Assembly (NCBI GenBank): GCA_945860745.1
Contig: CAMASH010000018.1
Coordinates: 1 to 49,980 of the forward strand
Length of the DNA stretch: 49,980 nucleotides
From: Chthoniobacter flavus
GTDB taxonomy: Bacteria > Verrucomicrobiota > Verrucomicrobiia > Chthoniobacterales > Terrimicrobiaceae
Direction of reading: 5' to 3'
How positions within the stretch are numbered: position 1 is the first letter of the stretch; each line of letters opens with the position of its first letter. The notes beneath the pieces are model-generated. The model was not told where the DNA came from, did no database searches, and was given only the letters and a program-made list of their open reading frames with translations. The translations under genes and the position numbers were made by a program. This document shows, one piece after another, positions 9,311 through 19,508 of the stretch.

Positions 9311-11008
9311 ATGAGCACCGGGTCGTTTTGGAGCAGTCGATGGCTGCTGGGGGCAATTGTTGTGGTGGTGTGGATCGTTCTGCTAATCACCGCTTCACGG
9401 TCCACCCTATGGGATCGCGACGAAGCGCGCTACGCGACGGCCGCGCTCGAGATGGAAAAGTCCGGGAATCTCCTCTACCCGACCTTCAACCAGGAACTCC
9501 GCGCGGCCAAACCCGTGATGATCTATTGGTTGATGGCGGCATCCATTCAAGTTCTCGGACCAAACGAGCTGGGCGTCCGGTTTGTTTCCACCCTCGCCAT
9601 TGCCCTGGTGTGCCTGCTGACCGGACTGATTGCCCGGGAGTTTCTCGAGACAGGTGCGATGGCCGCTGTGATCGCGGGCACAAGTCCGATGCTGATTCTT
9701 GTGGGAACGGCCGCGACGACCGATGCGACTCTCCTCTTTTTCATCCTGCTGGCCGAATGGGTTTTCGTGCAAGCCTGGCTGAACGGACCGCGCCGCTGGC
9801 ATGTTCCCGTGATGGGGGCGGCCATCGGCCTGGCCCTGCTGACCAAGGGACCGGTGGGTCTGGCCGTTCCCGTGTTGTCCATCGCAACTGCTCTGGCCCT
9901 GGCGCGCGGACGATCCGAAGCAGGAGCCTTCGCCACAAAGCTGGCACTCGCCGGAGCGCTGGGCGTGCTGATTTTCCTGGCCTGGGGAATCCCGGCCAAT
10001 GCCGCAACCGGCGGCGAGTATTGGCGCATCGCCATGGCCGAGGGAATGCCCCGGCGTCTGTTCACCGCCATGGAGAATCACGGCGGCGAGGGCCTGGTGC
10101 CTTTCCTGCTGCACCTGCCGTACTACCCGCTGGTTCTTGTCGTCGGGTTTTTGCCCTGGACCATCTTTTTGGCGCTGGTCCCGCAGTCCTTGCGTAATTT
10201 GGAAACCCCGGCACCGAACTGGGCCCGCAGTCCGCAGGGACTTCGCGTCCTGCTCACTGGCATGATCGTCCCCACCTTTGTGCTCATGACGCTCGTCGTC
10301 TCCAAGCTGCCACATTACATCCAGCCGGTCTTTCCCTGGTTCGCCATCCTCGCCGCCGCCGCTCTGCAGGCGGCCGGCAGCGCGGCCTTTGCCGCGACGG
10401 CCGCGCGACGAATGAGGGTGGCCTTTGTCGTCTTTGCCATGGCCGGTCTGCTCGCTGCTGCCGCCCTCATTGCCGTCCCTTGGCTCTGGCTCCCGCTGGC
10501 CTCTCTCCGTGGGGCGGGCGCGTTTCTCGGACTCTTCACGGCTGGCTTGCTCGCCGTGCTGACCTGGTTCTATTGGCAGGGTCGCCTGCAAACTGCGGCC
10601 CGGATCCACGCCGCCGGTATGATGGCGTGGCTGCTGGCCTGCGCCTTTCTGGTGCTCCCTTCCCTCGAGCAGATGGTCAAGCCGGCCCAATTGCTGGCCC
10701 GTGAAATCCAACCGCAAATCCCGCCCGCCGCCGCGATCGCCGCTCTCGGGTGGCACGAACCCGGCATGCATTTTTATCTCGGTGCGCGGCGGATTTCCCA
10801 CCTCCACGGCGCCTCCGACCTGGGGTCCTGGCTGCAAGGCGAGGGGCCCCGCCTGCTTATCGTCAATGAAAACGCCGCCGCTGGAATCTCCCCGCCGCCT
10901 CCGGGTTTCCGCCTCCTTGCGACCCGCCGCGGCATCGATCACGTCCATGGCGGCGGCATCCGCCTCACCGCGTTTTTGCGCGAGGAAATTCCGGATCGCA
11001 GACCATGA
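9311..11008 (+). CDS. ArnT-like GT39 family glycosyltransferase
   Basis: 565 residues, multi-pass membrane protein of the dolichyl/undecaprenyl-phosphate-sugar transferase type (PMT_2). These enzymes move a sugar from a polyprenyl phosphate carrier to an acceptor on the periplasmic side; ArnT does this on lipid A. After the first membrane segment comes WDRDEARYA (about 34-42), the acidic first-loop motif of ArnT, followed by KPVMIYWL (about 62-69). About ten further hydrophobic segments and a short periplasmic C-terminal domain (HEPGMHFYLGARRISHL) follow. The stop overlaps the next gene (ATGA). The neighbourhood of lipid A-type genes supports a lipid or glycan acceptor. The sugar is unknown. 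Confidence 0.85.
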   Translation: MSTGSFWSSRWLLGAIVVVVWIVLLITASRSTLWDRDEARYATAALEMEKSGNLLYPTFNQELRAAKPVMIYWLMAASIQVLGPNELGVRFVSTLAIALVCLLTGLIAREFLETGAMAAVIAGTSPMLILVGTAATTDATLLFFILLAEWVFVQAWLNGPRRWHVPVMGAAIGLALLTKGPVGLAVPVLSIATALALARGRSEAGAFATKLALAGALGVLIFLAWGIPANAATGGEYWRIAMAEGMPRRLFTAMENHGGEGLVPFLLHLPYYPLVLVVGFLPWTIFLALVPQSLRNLETPAPNWARSPQGLRVLLTGMIVPTFVLMTLVVSKLPHYIQPVFPWFAILAAAALQAAGSAAFAATAARRMRVAFVVFAMAGLLAAAALIAVPWLWLPLASLRGAGAFLGLFTAGLLAVLTWFYWQGRLQTAARIHAAGMMAWLLACAFLVLPSLEQMVKPAQLLAREIQPQIPPAAAIAALGWHEPGMHFYLGARRISHLHGASDLGSWLQGEGPRLLIVNENAAAGISPPPPGFRLLATRRGIDHVHGGGIRLTAFLREEIPDRRP

Positions 11009-11868
11009 AACAACTTTTCCCAAAAGTTACGAGGTCCACCCTGCGGGTCGCGCTACGCTCGCTGGTCGGCGCATGGAAGCGATGGCGGGAACCCGCGCTG
11101 ACCAAATCCATTCCGCATCAACTCGCCATCTGCGCAATTTTCCGGGAGGAAGCTCCGTTTCTGGATGAGTGGATCACCTTTCACGCCGGAGCCGGGGTGA
11201 CGCATTTTTACCTCTACAACAATTTTTCCACGGACGAATTCCGCGAGGTTCTCCGCCCATGGCAGAAATCGGGTCATGTCACATTGACGGAGTGGCCGGT
11301 GCCGGTCGGTCAGATCTCTGCCTACTCGGACTGCGTGAAGCGCTTCAAGAACGCCGCGCGGTGGATCGCCTTCATCGACCTCGATGAGTTTCTTTTTTCA
11401 CCCCGCAACGTGGACATTCGCACGGTTCTCTCTCCGTTCGCCGATCGGCCCGGCCTGGAGATCTGGCAATACCATTTCGGGTCCAATGGTCATAGGGAAA
11501 GACCACGGGAATCTGTTCTCGATTCCTACACAAAGCGCGCTCCAGCCACTCAGACGACCGTCAAAACCATCGCCAACCCGCGCATGGTTTACAAAGCGGG
11601 GGTTCATCAGTTCAAGTATTGGACGGGCCGGGCGCTGGATTCTTCAAGGCAGATTGTCGCCAAGACCACCACGCCGGTTTTCGACCAATTGCGAATCAAT
11701 CATTATTGGTCGCGATCCTTGGAGGACTTGAAGACAAAAATCAGACGGGGTGACGCTTCTACTGCGACGAAAAGAGACCCGGAACTGCACCTGGCCTTTG
11801 AGCGCGGGTTGAATGACGAGAAAGATCTCACCATCCAGCCGATCGCCCGCGCCATCCGCAAAAACTGA
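11005..11868 (+). CDS. GT92/GT2-like glycosyltransferase
   Basis: 287 residues, cytosolic GT-A fold enzyme of the family 92 type (formerly DUF23). The N-terminal motif AICAIFREEAPFLDEWI (about 36-52) and HFYLYNNFSTD (about 65-75) mark the nucleotide-sugar site; FIDLDEFLF (about 122-130) is the metal-binding DxD; HYWSRSLEDLKTK (about 233-245) is the typical C-terminal part. It is joined to the upstream GT39 (4 bp overlap) and to the PKS gene (TGATG overlap at 11866-11870), so all three are probably translated from one message. Donor and acceptor unknown. Confidence 0.85.
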   Translation: MKQLFPKVTRSTLRVALRSLVGAWKRWREPALTKSIPHQLAICAIFREEAPFLDEWITFHAGAGVTHFYLYNNFSTDEFREVLRPWQKSGHVTLTEWPVPVGQISAYSDCVKRFKNAARWIAFIDLDEFLFSPRNVDIRTVLSPFADRPGLEIWQYHFGSNGHRERPRESVLDSYTKRAPATQTTVKTIANPRMVYKAGVHQFKYWTGRALDSSRQIVAKTTTPVFDQLRINHYWSRSLEDLKTKIRRGDASTATKRDPELHLAFERGLNDEKDLTIQPIARAIRKN

Positions 11869-14800
11869 TGCAATCGCCGGAGGGAAAATGTACAACCCAC
11901 GCGATGGGAAAGGACGAACCGATTGCGATCACCGGAATCGGCTGCCGTTTTCCCGGAGGGGCCAACGGGCCGGAAGCATTTTGGCAACTGCTGCGCAACG
12001 GCGTCGATGCCATCACGGAAATCCCGCCCGATCGCTGGAACATCCCCGCCTATTACGACGCCGAGCCGGGGCTTCCCGGCCAGACGAACTCGCGGTGGGG
12101 CGGCTTCATCGAGGGGATTGATCAATTCGATCCCGCCTTTTTCGGCATCTCCCCGCGCGAGGCCGCGCTGATGGATCCGCAGCAACGTCTGCTGCTCGAG
12201 ACGGCCTGGGAATCGCTCGAAGATGCCGGGTTTGTCCCCGATCCCGTGGCGGGTTCCCCCACCGGCGTATTCGTGGGCATTTCCACTTTCGATTATTGGC
12301 GCATCCAAGCCAGCTACCGGGACAAAACCTCCATTGCAACCCACAGCACCACCGGCACCGTGCCGAGCATCGCGGCCAACCGCATTTCCTATCTTTTCAA
12401 TTTGCATGGCCCCAGCCTGGCCGTGGACACCGCCTGCTCCTCGTCGCTGGTGGCGGTGCATCTGGCCTGCCGCAGCCTGCGCCAAGGCGAATGCTCCACC
12501 GCGCTGGCCGGCGGGGTGAATGCGATCCTGATCCCGGACACCTTCATCGGGTTCAGCCAAATGTCCATGCTCTCGCCCGACGGACGCTGCCGCGCCTTCG
12601 ACGCCCGCGGGAACGGGTTTGTGCGCAGCGAAGGTGCGGGCGTGATCGTCTTGAAACCCCTTTCCGCCGCGCGGGCCGATGGCGACCGCATCTATGCCGT
12701 GATCCGCGGCAGCGCGGTGAACCAGGATGGACGCACCAGCAGCCTCACTGTGCCGGGCTTCGATTCTCAAAAGGACCTGATCCGTGAGGCCTGCCGGGAT
12801 GCGAACGTCGATCCTGCCGGGATCGACTATGTTGAGGCCCACGGAACCGGCACTGCGGTGGGCGATCCGATCGAAGCCGCCGCGATTGGTGCCGTCCTGT
12901 CCGGGAACCGCCGGCGCCCCTGCGTCATCGGCTCCGTCAAAACCAACATCGGCCACCTCGAAGCGGGCTCCGGAATTGCCGGCATCATTAAAACCGCCCT
13001 GGTGCTCGACCGTGGCGAAGTCCCGCCCAATCTGCATTTCCAGGAACCCAATCCGGCCATCGATTTTGAGAAATGGAAACTCCGCGTGCCCGTCGCCGTG
13101 GAGAAGCTGCCCCGCGAAGACGCTCTCGCCGCCATCAATTCCTTCGGGTTTGGCGGAACCAATGCCCACGTGATTTTGCAGGGCGTCGCCCGCCCGAGTC
13201 CCCTTGAAATCAGGGAATCCGCCAGCCTGCTGGTCCTTTCCGCGCGGGACTCGGAGGGCCTGCGGGCCCTCGCGTCCCACTACGCCGCCTGGCTGGACAC
13301 CACGGACGAGTTGTTGGAAAACATTTGTCACACCCTGGGATCCCGGCGGGTACATTTTCCACACCGGATCGCGATTGCAGCGGTTTCCAAAGCCGAGGTT
13401 CGCGAAAAACTGCAGGCCTTCCTCGCCGCGGAAGCCCGTCCGGGACTTTCTCTCGGCACCGCCAAGCCACCACAAAAGGCGGTCTTTGTTTTTTCCGGTC
13501 AGGGTCCGCAATGGTGGGGGATGGGACGCGAGTTGCTGGCCAGCCACCGCGGCTTCCGGGAAAAAGTCGCGGAATGCGACGCCCTCTTCCGTCAGTGGGG
13601 CCGTTGGTCGCTGCTCGAGGAGATGTCGCGGGACGAAGCCACTTCGCGCATGAATCTGCCCTCCATCGCCCAACCGGCGATCTTCGCCCTGCAGGTCGCG
13701 TTGACGTCCTGGTGGCGCGAAAACGGCGTCGAACCCGCGGCCGTGATCGGACACAGCGTGGGCGAGGCGGCGGCGGCGCATCTTTCCGGCGCGCTGGATT
13801 TGCCCTCGGCCGCCAGGGTGATTTTTGAACGCGGCCGCTGCATGGAACTCGTGCCGCCCACCGGGAAAATGCTGGCCGCCGCGTTGTCGCCCGAGGCCGC
13901 CGTCCCCTGGCTGGCAGGCTTCAAGCGCCGGGTGGAAATCGGGGCGGTCAACAGTCCGCGCTCCATCACCATTTCGGGTGAGCCGGCCGCGCTGGACGAA
14001 CTGGCCCGCAAGCTTGAAGCCTCGGGCATCTGGTGCCGCTTTCTGCGCGTCCATTACGCCTTCCACAGCGCGCAAATGGATCCGGTCAAAAAGACCCTCA
14101 AGGCCGCGCTGCGGGGAATCCTGTCGCGGACCCCGGCGATTCCCCTGTGTTCGACTGTCACGGGAAAGATTTCGTCCCAGGAAAAATTCGGAGCGGAGTA
14201 TTGGTGGCAGAATGTCCGTCAGCCGGTGCGTTTTGCCGAGGGTATCCAGGCACTCGTCGAAGCCGGTTTCACCACCTTTGTCGAAATCGGTCCGCATCCG
14301 GCGCTGTCCGGTTCCGTCTCCGAGTGCCTCAAGGCCGGCGGCATCGAGGGGCTGACCACCCACTCTCTGCGCCGCGGTGAGGCCGAGGAGACCACTCTTC
14401 TCGGCGCGCTCGGTGCGCTGCATGGGCAGGGAGTTTCCTTTCACCGCCCCGCCCGGGGCCGTCACGTGAGGCTGCCTCTTCATCCGTGGAAACACGAGCG
14501 CTATTGGCATGAGGCGGCCGAGTCCGTGGCCACGCGGTTTGGTCCGCCCGGCCATCCTCTCCTGGGTCGGGCGTTGAACACGGCTGAACCCCTCTGGGAG
14601 TCGCCCCTCACCACGAAGCGGCTGCCCTACCTGGCCGATCATCGACTGAACGGACGCGGGGTTTTTCCCGCCGCCGCCTATGTCGAAATGGCCCTCGCCG
14701 CGGGGCATGAACTTTTTCCCGACGGGCCTCCGGTCCTCGAGGACATCGATTTTCTCCGCGCTCTTTTCCTGCCCGACTCCGACCGAATCGCCCGGCTGGA

Positions 14801-17800
14801 ATTCCGTTCGCACAAAACGGACGGCACCTTTCAGATCAACGCCCAAGCAGGCGCGTCCCGTGCCTGGACCACCCACTGCACGGGCAGAATCCGCGCCGGT
14901 TCCGCGGCCCGACCGGAGGCGGTTTCCTTGCGCGAAATCCAATCCCGTTGCGCGGAGGAACGCTCGGGCGCGACGAGTTATGAGTTGTTCGAGAAAAACG
15001 GTTTTCAATTTGGCGATTCCTTCCGCGGCATGGCGCGCGTCTGGCGCCGGGATGGCGAGGCCCTGGGCGAGATCTGTCCGCCGCCCGGATTGAAAACCGG
15101 CGGATACTTCCTTCACCCCGCCCTCCTCGACTCGTGTTTTCAGGTCCTGCTCTCGGCCCTCCCACCCGCGGAAAGTGCCCGCGGGTTGTTTCTGCCGGCC
15201 CACCTCGGACGGATGCGTCTCCTGGCCCGGCCGGCGGGAAATATCTGGAGCCACGTCCGCCTGGTCGGGATCGAGGGCCGCACCATCACGGCGGATCTCC
15301 GGCTTCTCGACGACAGCGGCGGGGTGCTGGCGGAAATCAAGAGCTTCCGCTGCTCCGCCCTGGATCAACCAGCGGCGAAAGCTAACGATCTGGACGAATG
15401 TTTCTACGAAATCGCGTGGCGGGAGAGGGAACGCGAAGCGACTCCTCCGGCTGTCGCGTCCTGCTCATGGCTGTTGGTCGGCGGCGAATCCGCGCTCTGC
15501 CACGCCGTGGCCGCCCGATTGGAGTCCTGCGCTTTTGCTGAGGACGTTTCCGGGATCGACGATCGGTTGACCGGAAACATCGGGCACGTGGTGTACTTTG
15601 CCTCATCGTCCGACGATGCCGGTTCCGCCAGCATTCTCTGCGCCGGGTTGTTGGCCCTTGTGCAAAAACTTGCCGCCGGCGGCAGCGGGGCGCGATTGAC
15701 GGTGGTCACGCGAAGCGCCCAGCCGGTGGAGACAATCATCTCTCCGGCGCAGGGCGCTCTGCTCGGACTGGCCCGCGTGGTCATCAACGAACATCAGGAA
15801 ATGAACTGCCGGGTCATTGACCTCGGCGCGGCGGAGTCCGACGCGGAAACCGCCGGGTTGGTTTCGGAATTGCTCCACGGCGGCGAGGAGGAAATCGCGC
15901 TGCGCGGTGCGCGGCGGCTCGTGCCGCGGTTGGTGCGGGTTGCGCCCAAGCCGAGGACGTCCCGCGGCGACGCCTCACCGTTTCGTTTGGAAATCGTCAA
16001 GCCGGGCGCTCTCGACCAGGTGGAATTCCGCTCGATGAAACGGCAGCCGCCCGAGGCGGGCGAGGTCGAGATCGAAGTGCAAGCCGCGGGCTTGAATTTC
16101 CGCGATGTGATGAAGGTGCTCGGCATATATCCCATCGAGGAACCGGCGGATCATCTGCTGGGCGATGAATGTTCCGGCCGCGTCGTCGCGGTGGGTGCTG
16201 GCGTCGGACATGTGAGCGAGGGCGATGAAGTTCTTGCGATTTTCCCGGGCTCGTTTGCCAAGTACGTCACCGTCCCCTCTGTCTTCGTGGTGCGGAAACC
16301 CGCGCCTCTTTCCTTTGAGGACGCCGCGACCATCCCGGTGACATTTCTCACGGCGCAGTATGCCCTCCATCATCTGGCCCGCCTCGAGCGCGGCGAACGG
16401 GTCTTGATTCACGCCGCCGCCGGAGGCGTCGGCCTGGCCGCGTTACAGATTGCCCGGCTGGCCGGGGCGGAGATTTTTGCCACGGCGGGGAGCGACGAGA
16501 AGCGGGCCTTGGTGCGGAGCCTGGGCGCGGCCCATGTGATGGATTCGCGCTCGCTCGAATTTGCCGACGAGGTGATGGAAATCACCGGCGGCCGCGGGGT
16601 GGATGTCGTCCTCAATTCCCTGGCAGGCGAGGCCCTGACCAAGAGCGTGGGTGTGCTCGCGCCCTACGGACGTTTCCTGGAAATCGGCAAGCGGGATATT
16701 TATCAGAATAGCCGGCTCGGACTGCGTCCTTTCAGCCGCAACCTTTCCTTCTTTGCCATCGACCTGAGCCGGTTGCTGCGGGACCGTCCGGCTTTCATCG
16801 GGCAAACGCTGGCGGATTTGATGGGGCAGTTTGCGGCGCGCGAACTCACTCCGTTGCCGAAAAAGGTTTATCCCGTCACACAGGCGGCGGATGCCTTCCG
16901 GGAAATGGCCTCGGGCCACCACACCGGGAAGATTGTGTTCTCCCTCGCGGATGCCGCCGCCGTCCCGGTGCAGCCGGCCCCGGATGAAAAGGTGCGCTTC
17001 CGCGGCGAGGCGTCGTATTTGATCACCGGAGGCGTCGGAGGCTTCGGTCGGACCGTGGCGGAATGGATGATCGCACACGGAGCCCGCAACCTGGTCCTGA
17101 TCGGATCCCGCGAGACATCCGCCGCCTCCGCGCGGAAATATTTCGAGAACGCAGAATCGCAGGGGGTGAAAATTTTGGCCCGGGCCGTGGATGTGTCCGA
17201 CGCAACCGCTCTGGATCGGCTTTTCTCGGAGATCCGCGCCACCCTGCCCGCGCTGGCGGGGGTGATTCACGGCGCGATGAAAATCGATGACGGGGTTTTG
17301 CAACAATTGAACCCGGAGCGATTTCGCACGGTCATGGCCCCGAAGGCCGAGGGCGCGTGGAACCTGCATGTTTTGACCCGCGATCTGCCGCTGGATTTCT
17401 TTGTCATGTTCTCCTCCGTCGCATCAGTGGTCGGCAATCCCGGGCAGGGAAATTATGCCGCCGCCAACGCGTTTCTCGATGCCTTGGCGTCTTACCGCCG
17501 CGCCAGCGGGCTACCGGCGCAGACGGTGAATTGGGGGCATTTGGGCGGGGTGGGCTATGTGTCCCGCAATGCGCATGTGAGCGAGTACTTGAACCGCCAC
17601 GGCATCCCCGAGCTGGCCCCACCGGAGGCGCTGGAGCTTTTGGGCCGGGTGTTGCAATCCGACATCCCACGGGTCTCGGCCATGCGGATGGACTGGAAGC
17701 AATGGGCTGAGGCGAATCCCCGGCTCAAACAATCGGCGCGCTATAGCGATCTTGTTTCGCTGGAACTGTCGGCAGAACCCCGGGAAGACCTTGCAGGCGC

Positions 17801-18086
17801 AATCGCCGCCATTTGGAAAGCCTCGGGAGCAGGGCGCCAAAAACTCCTGGAAACTTACATTCAGGAAGCGGCCGCGCGCGTTCTGCGGCTGCCGGCCGCC
17901 ACCCTTTCCGTCACGCAGCCGCTCAGTGATTTCGGACTCGATTCCTTGATGAGCATCGAGCTGATCAACCGCATCGAAGAAGGCCTGGCGCAGCGATTCC
18001 CCGTGGAAAAAATCCGTGGCGGACCGAGCATCGCCATGCTGGCGAAAATTCTGGCCGGGGCCCTTCCCGCGCAGCGGCCGGTTTGA
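11868..18086 (+). CDS. Fully reducing type I polyketide synthase (KS-AT-DH-ER-KR-ACP)
   Basis: 2072 residues. It builds a saturated acyl chain by repeated decarboxylative condensation and full reduction on one polypeptide. KS about 16-440: VDTACSSS with Cys190, EAHGTGT with His325, NIGHLEA with His363. AT about 540-850: GHSVGEA with Ser630; the YAFH motif near 730 favours malonyl-CoA. DH about 900-1180: HRLNGRGVFP with His925 and LLDSCFQ with Asp1088. A structural KR half follows (about 1195-1370). ER about 1380-1690: VLIHAAAGGVGLAALQ. KR about 1716-1900: ITGGVGGFG, FSSVAS and NYAAAN. ACP about 1985-2072: GLDSLMS with Ser2026. There is no methyltransferase and no thioesterase, so release needs a partner. 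ATG 11904 (MGKDEP) is an alternative start. The architecture is that of Mas-like or HglE-like iterative synthases. Immediate neighbours are lipid A-type acyltransferases. Confidence 0.95.
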   Translation: MQSPEGKCTTHAMGKDEPIAITGIGCRFPGGANGPEAFWQLLRNGVDAITEIPPDRWNIPAYYDAEPGLPGQTNSRWGGFIEGIDQFDPAFFGISPREAALMDPQQRLLLETAWESLEDAGFVPDPVAGSPTGVFVGISTFDYWRIQASYRDKTSIATHSTTGTVPSIAANRISYLFNLHGPSLAVDTACSSSLVAVHLACRSLRQGECSTALAGGVNAILIPDTFIGFSQMSMLSPDGRCRAFDARGNGFVRSEGAGVIVLKPLSAARADGDRIYAVIRGSAVNQDGRTSSLTVPGFDSQKDLIREACRDANVDPAGIDYVEAHGTGTAVGDPIEAAAIGAVLSGNRRRPCVIGSVKTNIGHLEAGSGIAGIIKTALVLDRGEVPPNLHFQEPNPAIDFEKWKLRVPVAVEKLPREDALAAINSFGFGGTNAHVILQGVARPSPLEIRESASLLVLSARDSEGLRALASHYAAWLDTTDELLENICHTLGSRRVHFPHRIAIAAVSKAEVREKLQAFLAAEARPGLSLGTAKPPQKAVFVFSGQGPQWWGMGRELLASHRGFREKVAECDALFRQWGRWSLLEEMSRDEATSRMNLPSIAQPAIFALQVALTSWWRENGVEPAAVIGHSVGEAAAAHLSGALDLPSAARVIFERGRCMELVPPTGKMLAAALSPEAAVPWLAGFKRRVEIGAVNSPRSITISGEPAALDELARKLEASGIWCRFLRVHYAFHSAQMDPVKKTLKAALRGILSRTPAIPLCSTVTGKISSQEKFGAEYWWQNVRQPVRFAEGIQALVEAGFTTFVEIGPHPALSGSVSECLKAGGIEGLTTHSLRRGEAEETTLLGALGALHGQGVSFHRPARGRHVRLPLHPWKHERYWHEAAESVATRFGPPGHPLLGRALNTAEPLWESPLTTKRLPYLADHRLNGRGVFPAAAYVEMALAAGHELFPDGPPVLEDIDFLRALFLPDSDRIARLEFRSHKTDGTFQINAQAGASRAWTTHCTGRIRAGSAARPEAVSLREIQSRCAEERSGATSYELFEKNGFQFGDSFRGMARVWRRDGEALGEICPPPGLKTGGYFLHPALLDSCFQVLLSALPPAESARGLFLPAHLGRMRLLARPAGNIWSHVRLVGIEGRTITADLRLLDDSGGVLAEIKSFRCSALDQPAAKANDLDECFYEIAWREREREATPPAVASCSWLLVGGESALCHAVAARLESCAFAEDVSGIDDRLTGNIGHVVYFASSSDDAGSASILCAGLLALVQKLAAGGSGARLTVVTRSAQPVETIISPAQGALLGLARVVINEHQEMNCRVIDLGAAESDAETAGLVSELLHGGEEEIALRGARRLVPRLVRVAPKPRTSRGDASPFRLEIVKPGALDQVEFRSMKRQPPEAGEVEIEVQAAGLNFRDVMKVLGIYPIEEPADHLLGDECSGRVVAVGAGVGHVSEGDEVLAIFPGSFAKYVTVPSVFVVRKPAPLSFEDAATIPVTFLTAQYALHHLARLERGERVLIHAAAGGVGLAALQIARLAGAEIFATAGSDEKRALVRSLGAAHVMDSRSLEFADEVMEITGGRGVDVVLNSLAGEALTKSVGVLAPYGRFLEIGKRDIYQNSRLGLRPFSRNLSFFAIDLSRLLRDRPAFIGQTLADLMGQFAARELTPLPKKVYPVTQAADAFREMASGHHTGKIVFSLADAAAVPVQPAPDEKVRFRGEASYLITGGVGGFGRTVAEWMIAHGARNLVLIGSRETSAASARKYFENAESQGVKILARAVDVSDATALDRLFSEIRATLPALAGVIHGAMKIDDGVLQQLNPERFRTVMAPKAEGAWNLHVLTRDLPLDFFVMFSSVASVVGNPGQGNYAAANAFLDALASYRRASGLPAQTVNWGHLGGVGYVSRNAHVSEYLNRHGIPELAPPEALELLGRVLQSDIPRVSAMRMDWKQWAEANPRLKQSARYSDLVSLELSAEPREDLAGAIAAIWKASGAGRQKLLETYIQEAAARVLRLPAATLSVTQPLSDFGLDSLMSIELINRIEEGLAQRFPVEKIRGGPSIAMLAKILAGALPAQRPV

Positions 18087-18089
18087 TCC

Positions 18090-19508
18090 ATGAGGGATGC
18101 GCTGAAATCTCTGCATCTCCCCGGCTACGGGCTCTATCTGGGCTTCACCGCCATGGCTCGACTGGTTCCGCTGCCGGTGATGTTTGTCCTCGGCCAGGGG
18201 CTCGGGACGCTCGGGTATTTCCTTCTGCGCAAACGCCGGAAGCTGGCCGTGGCCAACATCCGAATCGCGCTCGGACTTGATGAGCCGGATTCCCGCGAAC
18301 TGGCCCGCCGGCATTTCGCGACCCTTGGGGCCAACTTGCTGGCCATGTTGAAGACGGCCACGATGAGCGACACGCAACTCTGGCGGCACATCACCTTCGC
18401 GATCGCGCCCGAAATCGCCGGGAGTCCGGATCACAAGGGCTGCGTGGCGGTGCTCAGCCACACGAGCAACTGGGAGTTGCTGGGCCGCCTGGCCGGGCTT
18501 TTTCCCCGGCATCAATTCGGGGCCATCTATCAGAAGCTGGCCAACGCCCGCGTCAACCGCCACTTCAACGAAAGCCGCGCCCGGCAGGGCGTCGTCCTTT
18601 TCGACCGCCAGGAGGGGTTTTGGAACGCGGTGTCCTTTTTGGAATCGGGCGGCGTCCTCGGCGTGCTGGCCGACCAATATGCCGGAGTGTCGGGAACATG
18701 GATGCCGTTTTTCGGACGGCTCACCTCCACCTCGACCCTGGCGGCGGCCCTGGCCCGGCGGGTCGGGGTTGAGGTGGTGCCGGTCGTCATTAACACGATC
18801 GGACTGGCCCGCTGGCATGTCGTCATCGGCAGTCCCCTGATGCCGGGGAACACCCCGGATCTCGCCACCGCGGCCATCAACCGCGAACTGGAAAGACAGA
18901 TCACCGCCTGTCCCGCCGACTGGCTCTGGTCGCACGACCGGTGGAAAACGCCTCGCTTCGGATTCCTGCTCAGCGCCAGCAACCGGCGGGTCTTTTTTCC
19001 TCCGGCCTTCGACCGCTCGCAATTGAAACCCTATCGGATTCTGGTGCGCTCGGTGGACGATCCCGCCGAGGCCAGGCTGACCGTTCCCGCCGTGCGGGCG
19101 ATCAAGCGCGGCCGGCCCGATGCGCACGTGACCGTCGTGGCCGTCGAATCGCTGGCCGAATTGTGGCGAAGCGTTGAGGAGGTGGACGAAGTCGTGGCTT
19201 TTTCACAGGACGAAAGTCCGTGGGACGTGGCAAAAATGATCGCCCGCTCGGGCCGCTTTGAGGTGGGAATTCTCCTTCCTGATACCCTACGGCCCGCGGG
19301 GGAAATGTTTCTGGCGGGAGTGCCTTACCGGCTCGGACCACCCGGACGGTTTCCCTTGAGCTTCTGGCGGAATGCGCCGGGGCTTGCCGATCCGGAGCCG
19401 GCCGGGGCCGAACGGTACCGCCGCATTCTCGCGGCGGCCGGGGCAGCAAACGCCTTCCCTTCCAATCCGGGTTCGCCTACAGCCTTAGCCGAACCGGACT
19501 CAATGTGA
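18090..19508 (+). CDS. LpxL-type lipid A acyltransferase fused to a half GT9 domain
   Basis: 472 residues. Residues 1-300 are an LpxL/HtrB lysophospholipid acyltransferase: an N-terminal membrane-associated helix, HTSNWE with His124 and Glu129 (the HX4E catalytic pair), then LADQYAG and a typical WLWSHDRWK close near 285. These enzymes move an acyl group from acyl-ACP to a lipid A precursor. Residues 312-460 read as the N-terminal half of a family 9 heptosyltransferase: YRILVRSVDD, PAVRAIKRGRPDA, VEEVDEVVAF, then MFLAGVPYRLG. The C-terminal nucleotide-sugar half of GT9 is absent, so this part may be a binding module. It starts 3 bp after the PKS stop and overlaps lpxA by 4 bp. The immediate PKS neighbour suggests the ACP of the synthase as acyl donor. 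Confidence 0.88.
   Translation: MRDALKSLHLPGYGLYLGFTAMARLVPLPVMFVLGQGLGTLGYFLLRKRRKLAVANIRIALGLDEPDSRELARRHFATLGANLLAMLKTATMSDTQLWRHITFAIAPEIAGSPDHKGCVAVLSHTSNWELLGRLAGLFPRHQFGAIYQKLANARVNRHFNESRARQGVVLFDRQEGFWNAVSFLESGGVLGVLADQYAGVSGTWMPFFGRLTSTSTLAAALARRVGVEVVPVVINTIGLARWHVVIGSPLMPGNTPDLATAAINRELERQITACPADWLWSHDRWKTPRFGFLLSASNRRVFFPPAFDRSQLKPYRILVRSVDDPAEARLTVPAVRAIKRGRPDAHVTVVAVESLAELWRSVEEVDEVVAFSQDESPWDVAKMIARSGRFEVGILLPDTLRPAGEMFLAGVPYRLGPPGRFPLSFWRNAPGLADPEPAGAERYRRILAAAGAANAFPSNPGSPTALAEPDSM

Noticed and set aside
9246-9314. 22-codon frame whose TGA overlaps the GT39 start ATG
   Set aside because: The overlap is suggestive of a leader peptide, but there is no ribosome site and the length is too short to support by sequence alone.
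9407-11023. Minus-strand frame opposite the first GT39
   Set aside because: Composition rich in Gly, Gln, His and Arg, without membrane segments; the plus strand is a clean transferase.
11703-15368. 1221-codon minus-strand frame opposite the PKS
   Set aside because: The plus strand carries all KS and AT catalytic motifs; the minus product has shadow-like composition and no motif.
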